From Hydrogenophaga aromaticivorans (lineage in GTDB: Bacteria > Pseudomonadota > Gammaproteobacteria > Burkholderiales > Burkholderiaceae_C): a stretch of DNA of 64,000 nucleotides. Positions 51,040-61,320 of the stretch are shown here, in pieces; position 1 is the first letter of the stretch, and each line of letters begins with the position of its first letter. The DNA lies in the NCBI RefSeq assembly GCF_013387465.1, contig NZ_VYGV01000003.1, positions 1 to 64,000 on the forward strand. The letters are read 5' to 3'. A program made the position numbers and the translations under genes. Below the pieces are notes generated by a model, which was not told the DNA's origin, searched no databases, and saw only the letters and a program-made list of their open reading frames with translations.

Positions 51040-52098
51040 TATAGAACTTGATGCAGTCATCTGCAGCGCGGCGTCGATCGCTGCCAACAGGCTGGCGGCA
51101 CTCGCACGCCCGGTTCCGGCCAAGTCGAAGGCCGTACCGTGGTCGGGACTGGTGCGCACAAACGGCAGTCCCAAAGTGGTGTTCACACCGTGCTCCAGCC
51201 CCAGCAGCTTCACCGGAATGAGTCCCTGGTCGTGGTACATGGCCACCACCACATCAAAACCGCCCTGACGGGCCCGCATGAACACCGTGTCGGGTGCATG
51301 CGGCCCGCTGACCAGCATTCCTTCTTTCACCGCTTGTTGCACGGCCGGCGCGATGATGTCAAGCTCTTCCCCCCCAAACAGCCCGCCTTCACCTGCGTGC
51401 GGGTTGAGCCCCGCCACGGCGATGCGCGCCAGCGGCAGGCCGCACAGGCGAAAATGCGCGTGGGTGATCCTCAGCGTCTGCAAGATGCGCTCCACCGTCA
51501 CCGCCTCCAGCGCCTGCCGCAGCGAAACATGGATGCTCACGAGCACCGTGCGCAGCCCGGGGCAACTCAGCATCATGCGCACCGGCAAGGCGTCAACGGA
51601 CACACCTTGGTGCGCGGCAGCCAGCGCCTGAAGGAACTCTGTGTGGCCCGGGTGCGAGACCCCAGCCGCGGCCAGCGCCTCCTTGTGGATGGGTGCGGTC
51701 ACCACCGCCCTGGCCGCCCCCTTGAGCGCCGCTTCGGCCGCAAACCGGATGCAATCAGCCGCCGCCCTGCCCGCCAGCGCGTCTATCCGCCCCCAGGCTA
51801 CAGGCTGCTGCAACTTGCAGGCCTGAATGATAGACACATGACCCTCAGTCATTTCACCCCAGTGTGAGAGGTCGGGAATTTGAACAAAACCCAGCGTCGC
51901 ACGATCATCATTCGCATCGGTTGCCAGTGCCGCGCGTTCCAGCGTCGCCATGTCGCCCACCACCACCAGTTGGCGCCGCAGCTCTGGCCGTTCGCGCAAA
52001 GCTTTTGCAATGATTTCGGGTCCAATGCCCGCGGGATCACCCATGGTCACCAACACAGGGATGTGCGGTGCGGTTGACACTTGCTCTGATGAATTCAT
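51037..52098 (-). CDS. pdxA: 4-Hydroxythreonine-4-phosphate dehydrogenase
   Basis: A 353-residue PdxA. It has VTMGDPAGIGPEI at the start, HKEALAAAGVSHPGHTEFL and the metal/substrate segments YHDQGLIPVKLLG and TLGLPFVRTSPDHGTAFD. It oxidises 4-phospho-hydroxy-L-threonine in vitamin B6 synthesis. ATG 52098 (MNSSEQVS) is preferred; the long upstream frame overlaps the Nif3 gene. Here it is not next to surA/ksgA as in E. coli. Confidence 0.94.
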   Translation of the reverse strand: MNSSEQVSTAPHIPVLVTMGDPAGIGPEIIAKALRERPELRRQLVVVGDMATLERAALATDANDDRATLGFVQIPDLSHWGEMTEGHVSIIQACKLQQPVAWGRIDALAGRAAADCIRFAAEAALKGAARAVVTAPIHKEALAAAGVSHPGHTEFLQALAAAHQGVSVDALPVRMMLSCPGLRTVLVSIHVSLRQALEAVTVERILQTLRITHAHFRLCGLPLARIAVAGLNPHAGEGGLFGGEELDIIAPAVQQAVKEGMLVSGPHAPDTVFMRARQGGFDVVVAMYHDQGLIPVKLLGLEHGVNTTLGLPFVRTSPDHGTAFDLAGTGRASAASLLAAIDAALQMTASSSI

Positions 52099-52112
52099 AC
52101 CGCCACCCAGGC

Positions 52113-52889
52113 TCAGGCCGGATTGGGAATGTCGATAAAGACGTGTTGCAAACCCAGCTCTGCGGCCACATGGCCTGCCACTGCCGGTGCGCCGTAACGT
52201 TCGGAGGCATGGTGCCCGCAGGCGATATAAGCCACGCCGCATTCCCGGGCATAGTGGGCTTGTGGTTCTGAGATTTCGCCGGTGATGAACACGTCGGCAC
52301 CTGCCGCAATGGCGGATTCGAAATACCCTTGAGCACCGCCAGTGCACAGGGCGATCCGTTCAATGGGTCGGTCCGGCTCGGCCACCATGGTCACCGGCCG
52401 ACCCAGCACCTGGGCGACATGCTCAGCCAGCGCGGACGCAGAAGCCATGGCGTGCCGGCCCAGGAAGCCCAGAGACTGCTCACCAAACCGGCTTTCGGGG
52501 CCCTCGTGCAGTTCAATGCCCAATTGCCGGGCCAACTGCGCATTGTTGCCCAGCACGGGGTGGGCATCGAGCGGCAAATGGTAGGCGAACAGGTTGATAT
52601 CGTGCGTCAGCAAGCGAGCCAGGCGTTGCTTCATCCATCCGGTGACCCGCCCATCCTGCCCCCGCCAGAAAAGACCATGGTGGACCAGGATGGCATCGGC
52701 GTTTTCCGCGATGGCGGCATCGATCAAAGCCAGGCTCGCGGTGACACCGGAAACCAGCTTCCTCACTTCGCCTCGCCCCTCCACCTGCAGTCCATTGGGT
52801 CCATGGTCGCGAAACAATGCGGGCTGCAACAGCCCGTCAAAGGACGACAGCAGGGTCGTGCGAGTGACGTGAGATTCTGGGGAGTTCAT
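52113..52889 (-). CDS. Nif3-like dinuclear metal centre protein (YbgI family)
   Basis: A 258-residue protein with the Nif3 pattern: FRDHGPNGLQVEGRGEV, ILVHHGLFWRG, INLFAYHLPLDAHP and the C-terminal ACGHHASERYG. The conserved His, Asp and Glu residues should bind two metal ions. Often annotated as GTP cyclohydrolase I type 2, but the reaction is uncertain. It lies 14 bp before pdxA, so they may be cotranscribed. Confidence 0.92.
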   Translation of the reverse strand: MNSPESHVTRTTLLSSFDGLLQPALFRDHGPNGLQVEGRGEVRKLVSGVTASLALIDAAIAENADAILVHHGLFWRGQDGRVTGWMKQRLARLLTHDINLFAYHLPLDAHPVLGNNAQLARQLGIELHEGPESRFGEQSLGFLGRHAMASASALAEHVAQVLGRPVTMVAEPDRPIERIALCTGGAQGYFESAIAAGADVFITGEISEPQAHYARECGVAYIACGHHASERYGAPAVAGHVAAELGLQHVFIDIPNPA

Positions 52890-53014
52890 GAGCAGGGGGT
52901 CAACAAAGGCACCTGTCTGGCAAACGCACGATACGTCTGCCAAGTACGGGCCTTATTCTGACAGCCCCTGTGTCAAGCGGCGCCCTGACGCGGGCCCACT
53001 CGGGAACGGGACGC

Positions 53015-53164
53015 TCAGCGCTGGGCGCCTTGAGCCCGCTCGGATTCAGCCATCTTTCGCATGAAAAAGCGGTAGAACCAGATCGCCATACCGATCATGA
53101 AAAGGATGCCGGCAATGCTGAACAGGCCGTAGTCGGTTGAAAAAAGATCCGCCATGGCTTTCAT
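53015..53164 (-). CDS. DUF3149 microprotein (single membrane helix)
   Basis: A 49-residue reading frame starting MKAMADLFSTDYGLFSIAG at 53164 and ending at a TGA at 53015. One hydrophobic helix (about 13-34: LFSIAGILFMIGMAIWFYRF) is followed by a charged tail (MRKMAESERAQ). DLFSTDYGL and the length match the DUF3149 family of small betaproteobacterial membrane proteins. The function is unknown. It lies between the Nif3 gene and a divergent DegS/DegQ-like protease. Confidence 0.8.
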   Translation of the reverse strand: MKAMADLFSTDYGLFSIAGILFMIGMAIWFYRFFMRKMAESERAQGAQR

Positions 53165-53345
53165 TGGGTACTCCATTCCTTGCTTGATAGACCTTCATTG
53201 CAACCGGTGTGGGCATCACCCGCATTGACGTGCATCAAGCGGGTTGAACTCTGAACACAAGATGCCATATGCAGCACAATGAGGTCAAGCGGCATGACTC
53301 ACTCCCCAGTGGCCGCAACCCTAGACCTGAACTTCCTGATCCGAC

Positions 53346-54491
53346 ATGAAACGACTCTGGCTGGTTTTTGCCCAATCCGTGACCGTGTTGCTGGCAGCTC
53401 TTTTTGTAGTCGCCACGCTGAAGCCCGAGTGGCTAAACCGCAAACCCACATTCGCCTCGGTGGTCCCTGTGCTGGAAGCCCCCGCACCGAGAAATGCCCT
53501 GCCAGCGACCAACAGTTTCAGCGCTGCCGCACGCGCCGCCTCTCCTGCGGTGGTCAGCATCAACACCAGCAAAGCCGCCGAAGCCGGGAGCCAGAATGCG
53601 GACCCCTGGTTCCGCTTCTTTTTCGGTGAACAGGGGAAGGCGCAGCCCCAGGCGGGTCTGGGTTCCGGAGTGATTGTCAGCCCAGCGGGTTACATCCTCA
53701 CGAACAACCATGTGATCGAAGAAGCCGACCAGATCGAGGTCATCCTCAACGATGGTCGCAAAAGTGCAGCTCAAGTGATCGGGACCGATCCGGAAACCGA
53801 TCTGGCGATTCTGAAGGTCGACCTGAAGGATCTGCCCGTGATCACGCTGGGCGATTCCGATGCCCTTGCCATCGGCGATCAGGTGTTGGCCATCGGCAAC
53901 CCATTTGGTGTGGGGCAGACCGTGACCAGCGGCATTGTCAGCGCACTCGGACGCACGCAGCTCGGCATCAACACTTTTGAGAACTTCATCCAGACCGATG
54001 CGGCCATCAACCCAGGCAACTCGGGTGGCGCACTGGTGGACACCAATGGCCACCTGATGGGAATCAATACCGCCATCTACTCGCGCTCGGGTGGCTCCAT
54101 GGGCATCGGTTTTGCCATCCCGACGTCGACCGCGCGCAGCGTGCTGGACGCCATCGTGCGCGACGGTCAGGTCACTCGCGGCTGGATCGGCGTGGAGCCT
54201 CAGGACCTGACGCCAGAACTGGCCGAGAGCTTTGGTTTGGCGTCGGGCACGGGCGTCATCATCACCGGCGTTCTGCAGAATGGACCGGCTGCACAGGCTG
54301 GCATCCGGCCTGGGGACGTGATCGTGGGTGTGGCGGGTCGCAATGTCACCAATGTGGCGCAGCTGTTGTCTGCCGTTGCCGCGCTTCAGCCTGGCACACC
54401 GGCCACACTGGATGTCGTGCGCAAGGACGGCAAAAGCAGCGTTGACATCACCCCTGGAAAGCGCACCCCACCACCCCGACAGGTCGAGTGA
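53346..54491 (+). CDS. DegS/DegQ-like periplasmic serine endoprotease (one PDZ domain)
   Basis: A 381-residue HtrA-family protease. N-terminal membrane anchor (about 5-24), then the trypsin-like domain with His122 (LTNNHVIEEAD), Asp152 (PETDLAIL) and Ser226 (NPGNSGGAL), then a single PDZ domain (about 270-365). An anchor plus one PDZ domain is the DegS layout, which suggests sensing of envelope stress. No rseA/rpoE is in the window. It converges with tatC. Confidence 0.93.
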   Translation: MKRLWLVFAQSVTVLLAALFVVATLKPEWLNRKPTFASVVPVLEAPAPRNALPATNSFSAAARAASPAVVSINTSKAAEAGSQNADPWFRFFFGEQGKAQPQAGLGSGVIVSPAGYILTNNHVIEEADQIEVILNDGRKSAAQVIGTDPETDLAILKVDLKDLPVITLGDSDALAIGDQVLAIGNPFGVGQTVTSGIVSALGRTQLGINTFENFIQTDAAINPGNSGGALVDTNGHLMGINTAIYSRSGGSMGIGFAIPTSTARSVLDAIVRDGQVTRGWIGVEPQDLTPELAESFGLASGTGVIITGVLQNGPAAQAGIRPGDVIVGVAGRNVTNVAQLLSAVAALQPGTPATLDVVRKDGKSSVDITPGKRTPPPRQVE

Positions 54492-54549
54492 ATTCCAAGA
54501 TTTGCACTGACCTCACCGATCAGACCGGGCCACCAAACAGAAAATCAAC

Positions 54550-55344
54550 TCACTTTGCGGGTGCGTCTTCGGCTGGCGCTTCAGGCGCAGCGGTGTTCTT
54601 GATGAACCACTGCGCGCCCCAGATGCCCACTTCATACAGCAGGCACATGGGCACCGCCAGAGCGAGTTGTGAAATGACATCGGGCGGGGTCACCACCGCG
54701 GCGATGACAAACGCGACGACGATGAAATAGCCGCGGAACTCCTTGAGTTTCTGCACCGTCACCATGTTTGTCTTCACCAGCAACACCACCACGATGGGTA
54801 CCTGGAACGCCAGACCGAAGGCCAGGTAAAGCGACAGAATGGCTTCCACGTACGACGCAATGTCGGGTGTGGCCGCGACGCTGGCGGGGGTGAACTGCTG
54901 GATGAAGCCAAACATCTTGTCGAGCACGAACAACTGCACAAAGGCAATGCCCACGTAGGCCAGCAGGCTGCCCAGCACGATCAGTGGGATCGCAAAGCGC
55001 TTTTCATGGCTGTAAAGGCCCGGAGCCACAAAGGCCCAGATCTGGTACATCCACCACGGCAACGACAGCAGGAGTGCCGCCATGGCCAGCACCTTGATGG
55101 GCACGAAAAACGGAGAAAACACGCCCACTGCGATCAGCTTGGCACCCGGTGGCATGTGGGCCCTGATCGGCGTCGCGATCAGGTCGATCAGCCCACTGGG
55201 GCCCGGCCAGAAGGCCAGCAGAGCCATGCAGATGGCCAATCCCACAATGCCGTAGAGCAGCCGATCACGCAGCTCCATCAGGTGCTGGACAAAAGGCTGC
55301 TCGGAACCGGCGAGTTCGTCGGTGGAATCTTTGGGGTCGGACAT
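54550..55344 (-). CDS. tatC: Twin-arginine translocase subunit TatC
   Basis: A 264-residue membrane protein with six hydrophobic segments. It has EQPFVQHLMELRDRLLYG, FVAPGLYSHEKRFAIPLI, FGLAFQVPIVVVLLV and TPPDVISQLALAVPMCLLYE, all TatC signatures. It recognises twin-arginine signal peptides. Its ATG overlaps the tatB stop (TGATG). It ends with an Ala/Pro/Glu-rich tail. Confidence 0.97.
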   Translation of the reverse strand: MSDPKDSTDELAGSEQPFVQHLMELRDRLLYGIVGLAICMALLAFWPGPSGLIDLIATPIRAHMPPGAKLIAVGVFSPFFVPIKVLAMAALLLSLPWWMYQIWAFVAPGLYSHEKRFAIPLIVLGSLLAYVGIAFVQLFVLDKMFGFIQQFTPASVAATPDIASYVEAILSLYLAFGLAFQVPIVVVLLVKTNMVTVQKLKEFRGYFIVVAFVIAAVVTPPDVISQLALAVPMCLLYEVGIWGAQWFIKNTAAPEAPAEDAPAK

Positions 55345-55835
55345 CAACGGGGAGCGGTAGTGGAGCGAGGACGGAAACGCGCCACGCGCGCGGCTCCCGA
55401 CTGGGTGCGGGTACGGATGCCCGTGCGGGCCTTGTACCACTGGGGCATGGCTTTCTGCTTGATGCGCCAGTTCTTCTTGGGGTGCTTGTAAGCCGGGTGC
55501 AGGTCGGAGCCGATGGAGCCCAGCGCATCGTCGTAAGAGGCCGCGCCATCCAGGCCGGCGGTGGCTTCGGACCACGATTTCTCGAAATCACCGGCACCCG
55601 TCTGCACCGACGATTCGACATCACGAGCAGCGCTCTCGACCGACTCCTTCATCTTCTTGAGCTCTTCGAGTTCCATCGAACGGCTCACCTCGGCCTTCAC
55701 GTCCGAGACGTAACGCTGGGCCTTGCCCAGCAAGGCGCCCACGGTGCGCGCCACGCGGGGCAACTTTTCAGGACCGATGACGATCAGCGCCACCGCCCCG
55801 ATGAGGGCGAGCTTGGAAATGCCCAGATCAATCAT
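55344..55835 (-). CDS. tatB: Twin-arginine translocase subunit TatB
   Basis: A 163-residue protein. [21 protein letters not shown] forms the membrane helix, [20 protein letters not shown] is the amphipathic helix, and [16 protein letters not shown] follows. The last 45 residues are strongly basic ([20 protein letters not shown] onward), unlike the acidic/neutral tail of E. coli TatB. It forms the receptor with TatC. Confidence 0.95.
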   Translation of the reverse strand: MIDLGISKLALIGAVALIVIGPEKLPRVARTVGALLGKAQRYVSDVKAEVSRSMELEELKKMKESVESAARDVESSVQTGAGDFEKSWSEATAGLDGAASYDDALGSIGSDLHPAYKHPKKNWRIKQKAMPQWYKARTGIRTRTQSGAARVARFRPRSTTAPR

Positions 55836-55924
55836 GTGTCGGCCATCCGGAAATCAAGGCTGGCGCGGGTATACCCCGCACCGAGGTCACAGCGGTTCAG
55901 AGAACAACCGCGGGTGTCACAACT

Positions 55925-56167
55925 TCAGCTTTTTTGCTTGGCTTCGACGTCGATGGTGTTCTTGTCGGTCCGTGTGTCTTGCGTCACCTGGCCGGGAGGC
56001 GTCGGGGCGGCGTCGTTCGCGCTCTGGCCGCCCTCTTTTATGCCGTCTTTGAATCCCTTGACGGCACCACCCAAGTCCGAGCCAATGTTTTTGAGCTTCT
56101 TTGTCCCAAACACCATCACGACGATCAGCAGCACGATCAGCCAGTGCCAAATCGAGAAGGAACCCAT
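55925..56167 (-). CDS. tatA: Twin-arginine translocase subunit TatA
   Basis: An 80-residue protein with an N-terminal helix ([17 protein letters not shown]), a [20 protein letters not shown] amphipathic helix and a hydrophilic tail. It forms the Tat pore. It lies 89 bp before tatB and 125 bp after hinT in the same direction, part of the his-hinT-tatABC group. Confidence 0.96.
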   Translation of the reverse strand: MGSFSIWHWLIVLLIVVMVFGTKKLKNIGSDLGGAVKGFKDGIKEGGQSANDAAPTPPGQVTQDTRTDKNTIDVEAKQKS

Positions 56168-56292
56168 AATTTTCTCCAGATATAGAAATAGAGCGTTGGA
56201 CGCTGTGGGTGGGATTCTAAGCCCGGGTCAGAGTTCAGAAGTCCTTCAAAGGGAATTCCCGCGCCTCCGCCAAATACCCTCCCCGGCCGTTG

Positions 56293-56655
56293 TCAGCCCC
56301 GCAGCCAAGGACGTGGTCCGCCCATGATGTGCACATGCAGATGCCGCACTTCCTGTCCACCTTCGGTACCGGTGTTGCACACCATGCGGAATCCGCCATC
56401 GGGATACGGATTGCACCCCTGTTCCAGAGCGAGTTTCGGTGCGAGCACCATCATGCGCCCCATCAGGCGCTCGTGCTCGGGTGTGAGCTGGGCCATCGAA
56501 GCGATGTGCGTTTTGGGCACCATCAGAAAATGAACCGGCGCCCAAGGATGGATGTCATGGAAAACGAACAGGTCCTCGTCTTCGTACACCTTCTTCGAGG
56601 GGATCTGGCCAGCGATGATCTTGCAGAAAATGCAGTCCGGGTCGTGCGTGCTCAT
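56293..56655 (-). CDS. hinT: HIT family purine nucleoside phosphoramidase (HinT)
   Basis: A 120-residue HIT protein: CIFCKIIAGQIPSKKVYEDE at the start and the histidine triad HLHVHIMGG near the end. It hydrolyses AMP-lysine or AMP-amidate-type substrates. The position between his genes and tatA is common in betaproteobacteria. Confidence 0.94.
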   Translation of the reverse strand: MSTHDPDCIFCKIIAGQIPSKKVYEDEDLFVFHDIHPWAPVHFLMVPKTHIASMAQLTPEHERLMGRMMVLAPKLALEQGCNPYPDGGFRMVCNTGTEGGQEVRHLHVHIMGGPRPWLRG

Positions 56656-56667
56656 GGGTAGGAATGA

Positions 56668-57057
56668 TCAGTCGGGCAGGGATTGGCTGGCGTTCATGCG
56701 CACCATGCCCTTGACGATGCGGTAGAGAAACCAGATGGAAATGATGGCCCAGGCGATCGCACCAGGCAGGTACAACAACAGAAACAGCGGGAACGTCACC
56801 ACGTAGAGCACGCCAGCCCAGATCACGGTGCGGATGCGCCATGAGAAATGGCTGGCCTGCCAGGTGCCTTCGGCGTCGGACTTCTTCACCAGATCGATGA
56901 TCAACGCAACGATCAGCAGTCCAGCGCCCACTTGCGCTCCAGGAATGACCGCGGCCACAGCCACGATCAGATGCAGCAGGTAGCTGACCCAGCCGATCGT
57001 CTTGAGCGCCTCGGCTTTTTCGCTGTCGACAGTTTTGACGTCGATGAAGTCGCTCAT
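56668..57057 (-). CDS. DUF4870-like membrane protein
   Basis: A 129-residue protein with hydrophobic segments at about 22-50 and 77-108 separated by a polar loop (KKSDAEGTWQASHFSWRIR). The pattern WVSYLLHLIVA, HFSWRIRT and YRIVKGMVRMNAS resembles the DUF4870 family. It follows hisE after 10 bp and precedes hinT after 12 bp. The function is unknown. Confidence 0.78.
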   Translation of the reverse strand: MSDFIDVKTVDSEKAEALKTIGWVSYLLHLIVAVAAVIPGAQVGAGLLIVALIIDLVKKSDAEGTWQASHFSWRIRTVIWAGVLYVVTFPLFLLLYLPGAIAWAIISIWFLYRIVKGMVRMNASQSLPD

Positions 57058-57067
57058 GTTGGACCTT

Positions 57068-57448
57068 TCAGGATTTGGACTCGGCTTCGCGCGCCACCGC
57101 CTTGCGCAGCGCTTTCTCTTCCAGGCCACTCAGGCCCTCGCGCCGCGAGAGCTCGTCCACCACGTCCGCGGGCGTCTTGCCGTAATGCGCCAAGGCGATC
57201 ATGCAGTGAAACCAGAGATCGGCCACTTCATTGACCAGCTTCTGACCGTCACCACCCTGGTCGCAGTCCTTGGCAGCCATCACGGTTTCGGTGGCCTCTT
57301 CGCCGATCTTCTTCAGGAAGGCATCAGGACCTTTGTGCAGCAGGCGCGCGACGTAGCTCTTTTCGGGATCACCGCCATTCGCTGGTTTGCGGCTTTCAAT
57401 CACGGCGGCCAGGCGCGCCAAGGCATCGGTGGAAGACATGGGGATCAT
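57068..57448 (-). CDS. hisE: Phosphoribosyl-ATP pyrophosphatase HisE
   Basis: A 126-residue MazG-like helical enzyme: [49 protein letters not shown]. It removes pyrophosphate from PR-ATP in histidine synthesis. The start at 57448 overlaps the hisI stop by 4 bp (ATGA); the internal ATG at 57439 (MSSTDAL) is equally plausible. HisE and HisI are separate proteins here, not fused as in E. coli. Confidence 0.95.
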   Translation of the reverse strand: MIPMSSTDALARLAAVIESRKPANGGDPEKSYVARLLHKGPDAFLKKIGEEATETVMAAKDCDQGGDGQKLVNEVADLWFHCMIALAHYGKTPADVVDELSRREGLSGLEEKALRKAVAREAESKS

Positions 57449-57834
57449 TTGTAAATGGATTCGGGATCTTTGAGCACCGGATCGACCGCGTGCCATTGCC
57501 CGTTTTCATGGCGTTGGTAGAAGCAGCTGTGGCGCCCGGTGTGGCAGGCGATGCCCGGCTCATGGCCGAGTTGCGTGACCTTGAGCAGCACCACGTCGTT
57601 GTCGCAGTCGAGGCGGATGTCGTGCACCGTCTGCACATGGCCCGACTCTTCGCCTTTGAACCAGAGCTTGTTGCGTGAGCGGCTGAAATACACCGCGCGG
57701 CCGAGTTCGGCCGTTTTCTGCAACGCTTCGCGGTTCATCCAGGCGAACATCAGCACATCGCCGCTGGTCGCTTCCTGCGCGATCACCGGGACCAGCCCCT
57801 GGGCATCCCATTTCACTTCGTCCAACCATTTCAT
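57445..57834 (-). CDS. hisI: Phosphoribosyl-AMP cyclohydrolase HisI
   Basis: A 129-residue cyclohydrolase: [40 protein letters not shown] and the metal-binding Cys residues in [13 protein letters not shown] and [11 protein letters not shown]. It opens the adenine ring of PR-AMP. It is separated from hisF by an opposite-strand gene, so it needs its own promoter; a weak TAGATT box lies just upstream. Confidence 0.95.
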   Translation of the reverse strand: MKWLDEVKWDAQGLVPVIAQEATSGDVLMFAWMNREALQKTAELGRAVYFSRSRNKLWFKGEESGHVQTVHDIRLDCDNDVVLLKVTQLGHEPGIACHTGRHSCFYQRHENGQWHAVDPVLKDPESIYK

Positions 57835-57950
57835 AGCGGGAATCTACCATGTGTGCGGCACCCGACAGAGGCGCAGGCCGAATGCCGGTAGGATGGTTTT
57901 TCTCAACACCTGTTCCATTCCGGGGCCGGGTTCACCCACAGGACACCGAT

Positions 57951-58448
57951 ATGAAGATCCGAACGCTCATCCTCATCCTGTTCATTCTGCTGATCGCCGG
58001 CTTCGTGGCCCTCAATGTCGAACAGATTCTGCAACCCACGGCGCTCAACTTCGGATTCACCCAGGTGCAGGCCCCACTGGGACTGGTGCTGCTGGGCATG
58101 CTGACCTTGGTGTTGGTGGTTTTTCTGCTCGCGCTGGTTTATTACCAGACGGTCCATCTCATGGAAGTGCGACGCATCACCCGCGAGGCAACCGAACAGC
58201 GCCATCTGGCCGACAAGGCCGAAGCGTCCCGTTTCACCGAACTGCGCCAGTACTTGCAAACCGAAATGCAGGCCGCGGCCGCGCGCGAACTGGAATTGTC
58301 GGAGAAAGTGCAGCAGAAGATGGAGCAATCACAGGCTGTGCTGACCCGGGTCATCGAACAATCCGGTAACGGTCTGGAGGCGAGCATCGGCGAACTGGAA
58401 GACCGGATGGAACGGCAGTGGCAGAACACCCCCCCGCGCCACACATGA
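57951..58448 (+). CDS. LapA-domain (DUF1049) membrane protein
   Basis: A 165-residue protein. Two hydrophobic helices (about 5-22, LILILFILLIAGFVALNVEQ, and 44-67) precede a long Gln/Glu/Arg-rich coiled coil (about 80-160). The two-helix-plus-coiled-coil layout fits the LapA/LapB-type DUF1049 family (LPS-assembly-associated). It lies on the opposite strand between hisI and hisF. ATG 57951 was chosen because the first membrane helix begins there. Confidence 0.75.
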   Translation: MKIRTLILILFILLIAGFVALNVEQILQPTALNFGFTQVQAPLGLVLLGMLTLVLVVFLLALVYYQTVHLMEVRRITREATEQRHLADKAEASRFTELRQYLQTEMQAAAARELELSEKVQQKMEQSQAVLTRVIEQSGNGLEASIGELEDRMERQWQNTPPRHT

Positions 58449-58459
58449 ATCGCTTGCGC

Positions 58460-59239
<780 letters not shown>

Positions 59240-59241
59240 GC

Positions 59242-59982
59242 TCAGCCGTTCAACTCGTCAGCAAGATTCTGCGCGGCTTCGAAATCGAGGTCGCCGCTGT
59301 ATATGGAGCGGCCACAGATCACCCCCTCGACGCCCTCGTCCTCGACGTCGCAGAGTTTGCGGATGTCTTCCAGGTTGGACAGCCCCCCCGAGGCGATCAC
59401 GGGAATGGACAACGCCTGCGCCAGCTTGACGGTGGCTTCGATGTTGATGCCCGAAAGCATGCCGTCGCGGCCGATGTCGGTGTAGATGATGGATTCGACA
59501 CCGTAGTCTTCGAACTTCTTGCCCAAGTCCACCACTTCGTGGCCGGTGAGCTTGCTCCAGCCATCGGTGGCGACCTTGCCGTCCTTGGCGTCCAGGCCCA
59601 CGATGATGTGGCCGCCGAAGGCGGTGCAGGCGTCCTGCAGGAACCCTGGGTTCTTCACCGCGGCGGTACCGATGATCACGTAGCGCAGGCCGGCGTCAAG
59701 GTAGCGCTCGATGGTGTCGAGATCGCGGATGCCGCCGCCCAATTGCACGTCCACCTCCGAGCCGATGCTCTTGAGGATGGCGCGGATGGCCTGCTCGTTT
59801 TTCGGTTTGCCGGCAAATGCCCCGTTGAGGTCCACCAGGTGCACGCGGCGCGCACCTTTGTCGACCCAGCCCCGCGCCACGGCGGCCGGGTCTTCGCCGA
59901 ACACGGTGGTCTGGTCCATGTCGCCCTGCTTGAGGCGAACGCACTGGCCGTCTTTGAGATCAATGGCGGGAATCAGCAACAT
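59242..59982 (-). CDS. hisA: ProFAR isomerase HisA
   Basis: A 246-residue TIM barrel homologous to His[53 protein letters not shown] and SGGLSN. It performs the Amadori isomerisation of ProFAR to PRFAR. It follows hisH after 26 bp. Confidence 0.97.
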   Translation of the reverse strand: MLLIPAIDLKDGQCVRLKQGDMDQTTVFGEDPAAVARGWVDKGARRVHLVDLNGAFAGKPKNEQAIRAILKSIGSEVDVQLGGGIRDLDTIERYLDAGLRYVIIGTAAVKNPGFLQDACTAFGGHIIVGLDAKDGKVATDGWSKLTGHEVVDLGKKFEDYGVESIIYTDIGRDGMLSGINIEATVKLAQALSIPVIASGGLSNLEDIRKLCDVEDEGVEGVICGRSIYSGDLDFEAAQNLADELNG

Positions 59983-60008
59983 GATGGTGTCAATACAAGC
60001 GGAAGGAC

Positions 60009-60671
60009 TCAGGGATTCCAGTGGAGGAAGTTGCGGTAGAGCGCCAGCCCCTGATCGGCGCTCTTTTCGGGGTGAAACTGGGTCGCAAAGATATTGTCGC
60101 GGGCGATCGCCGCAGCGAACCGTCCGCCGTAGTCGGCCTCACCCACACAATGCTGCAGACTGGCCGGGTGCGCGTAGTAGCTGTGCACAAAATAGAAGTA
60201 GGCGCCGTCATTGATGCCGGCCCACAGCGGATGTGCCGTACCGCGTCCCAGATCGTGGAACACCTGGTTCCAGCCCATCTGCGGCACCTTGAACCGGCTG
60301 CCGTCGGCCTGCAGGCGACCTTCGAGGCGGAAACGCACCACTTCGCCCGGAATCAGGCCCAGGCCATCGGTCGGACCTTCTTCGCTGCGGTCGAGCAACA
60401 TCTGCATGCCCACGCAGACACCAAAGAGCGGCTTGTTCGCCGCTGCGTGCAACACGGCCTCTTTCAGACCGGAAGCCGCCAGTTCGTTCATGCAGTCGGC
60501 CATGTGGCCCTGCCCGGGCAGCACCACGCGCTCGGCGTCGAAGACCGCCTGGGGATCGGAGGTGACGAGCACATCCAGACCGCTGCCCGCGGCCACATGC
60601 ACCACGGCCTGCGACACGGAGCGCAGATTGCCGCTGCCGTAGTCCACCACGGCGACTGTCTTGGATTTCAT
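60009..60671 (-). CDS. hisH: Imidazole glycerol phosphate synthase glutaminase subunit HisH
   Basis: A 220-residue class I glutamine amidotransferase. The catalytic Cys lies in [19 protein letters not shown], with His and Glu in TQFHPEKS. It supplies ammonia to HisF. It begins [14 protein letters not shown], typical of HisH. It follows hisB after 22 bp. Many relatives have a MarC-family gene between hisB and hisH; none is present here. Confidence 0.96.
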   Translation of the reverse strand: MKSKTVAVVDYGSGNLRSVSQAVVHVAAGSGLDVLVTSDPQAVFDAERVVLPGQGHMADCMNELAASGLKEAVLHAAANKPLFGVCVGMQMLLDRSEEGPTDGLGLIPGEVVRFRLEGRLQADGSRFKVPQMGWNQVFHDLGRGTAHPLWAGINDGAYFYFVHSYYAHPASLQHCVGEADYGGRFAAAIARDNIFATQFHPEKSADQGLALYRNFLHWNP

Positions 60672-60693
60672 CGGAACTGGGGCGAAGAAAAAC

Positions 60694-61320
60694 TCAGAGC
60701 GAGCCTTTGGTCGAGGGAATCACATCGCCCAGGCGCGCATCGCGCTCCAGCGCCATGCGCAGCGCGCGGGCAAAAGCCTTGAACACGGTCTCGGCCTGGT
60801 GGTGGGCGTTCTCGCCGTGCAGGTTGTCGATGTGCAGCGTCACGCCGGCGTGGTTGACGAAACCCTGGAAAAACTCGAAGGCCAACTGGGTGTCGAAGCC
60901 TCCGACCATGCCGCTCTTGAACGGCACGCGCATGTGCAGGCCGGGACGGCCCGAGAAATCGACCACCACGCGCGACAGCGCTTCGTCGAGCGGCACATAG
61001 GCGTGGCCGTAGCGGCGGATGCCTTTTTTGTCGCCCACGGCCTTGGCAAAGGCCTGACCGAGCGTGATGCCCACGTCTTCCACCGTGTGATGGCCGTCGA
61101 TGTGCAGGTCGCCCTGGGCCTGGATGTCCAGATCGATCAGCCCGTGGCGGGCAATCTGGTCGAGCATGTGATCGAAGAACCCGATGCCGGTGGACAGCTT
61201 GGATGCACCCGAACCGTCGAGGTTGATGCGCACGCTGATCTGCGTTTCCGCGGTGTTGCGCTGGACCTCGGCCACTCGGTCGGCGGCAGCGGCAGGGGAA
61301 ACGGAGGACATGACGGTCAT
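60694..61320 (-). CDS. hisB: Imidazoleglycerol-phosphate dehydratase HisB (monofunctional)
   Basis: A 208-residue dehydratase: [33 protein letters not shown] and [12 protein letters not shown] with the metal-binding His/Glu residues. No histidinol-phosphatase domain is fused, unlike E. coli HisB. The start ATG overlaps the hisC stop (ATGA). An internal ATG (MSSVSPAA) is an alternative. Confidence 0.97.
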   Translation of the reverse strand: MTVMSSVSPAAAADRVAEVQRNTAETQISVRINLDGSGASKLSTGIGFFDHMLDQIARHGLIDLDIQAQGDLHIDGHHTVEDVGITLGQAFAKAVGDKKGIRRYGHAYVPLDEALSRVVVDFSGRPGLHMRVPFKSGMVGGFDTQLAFEFFQGFVNHAGVTLHIDNLHGENAHHQAETVFKAFARALRMALERDARLGDVIPSTKGSL

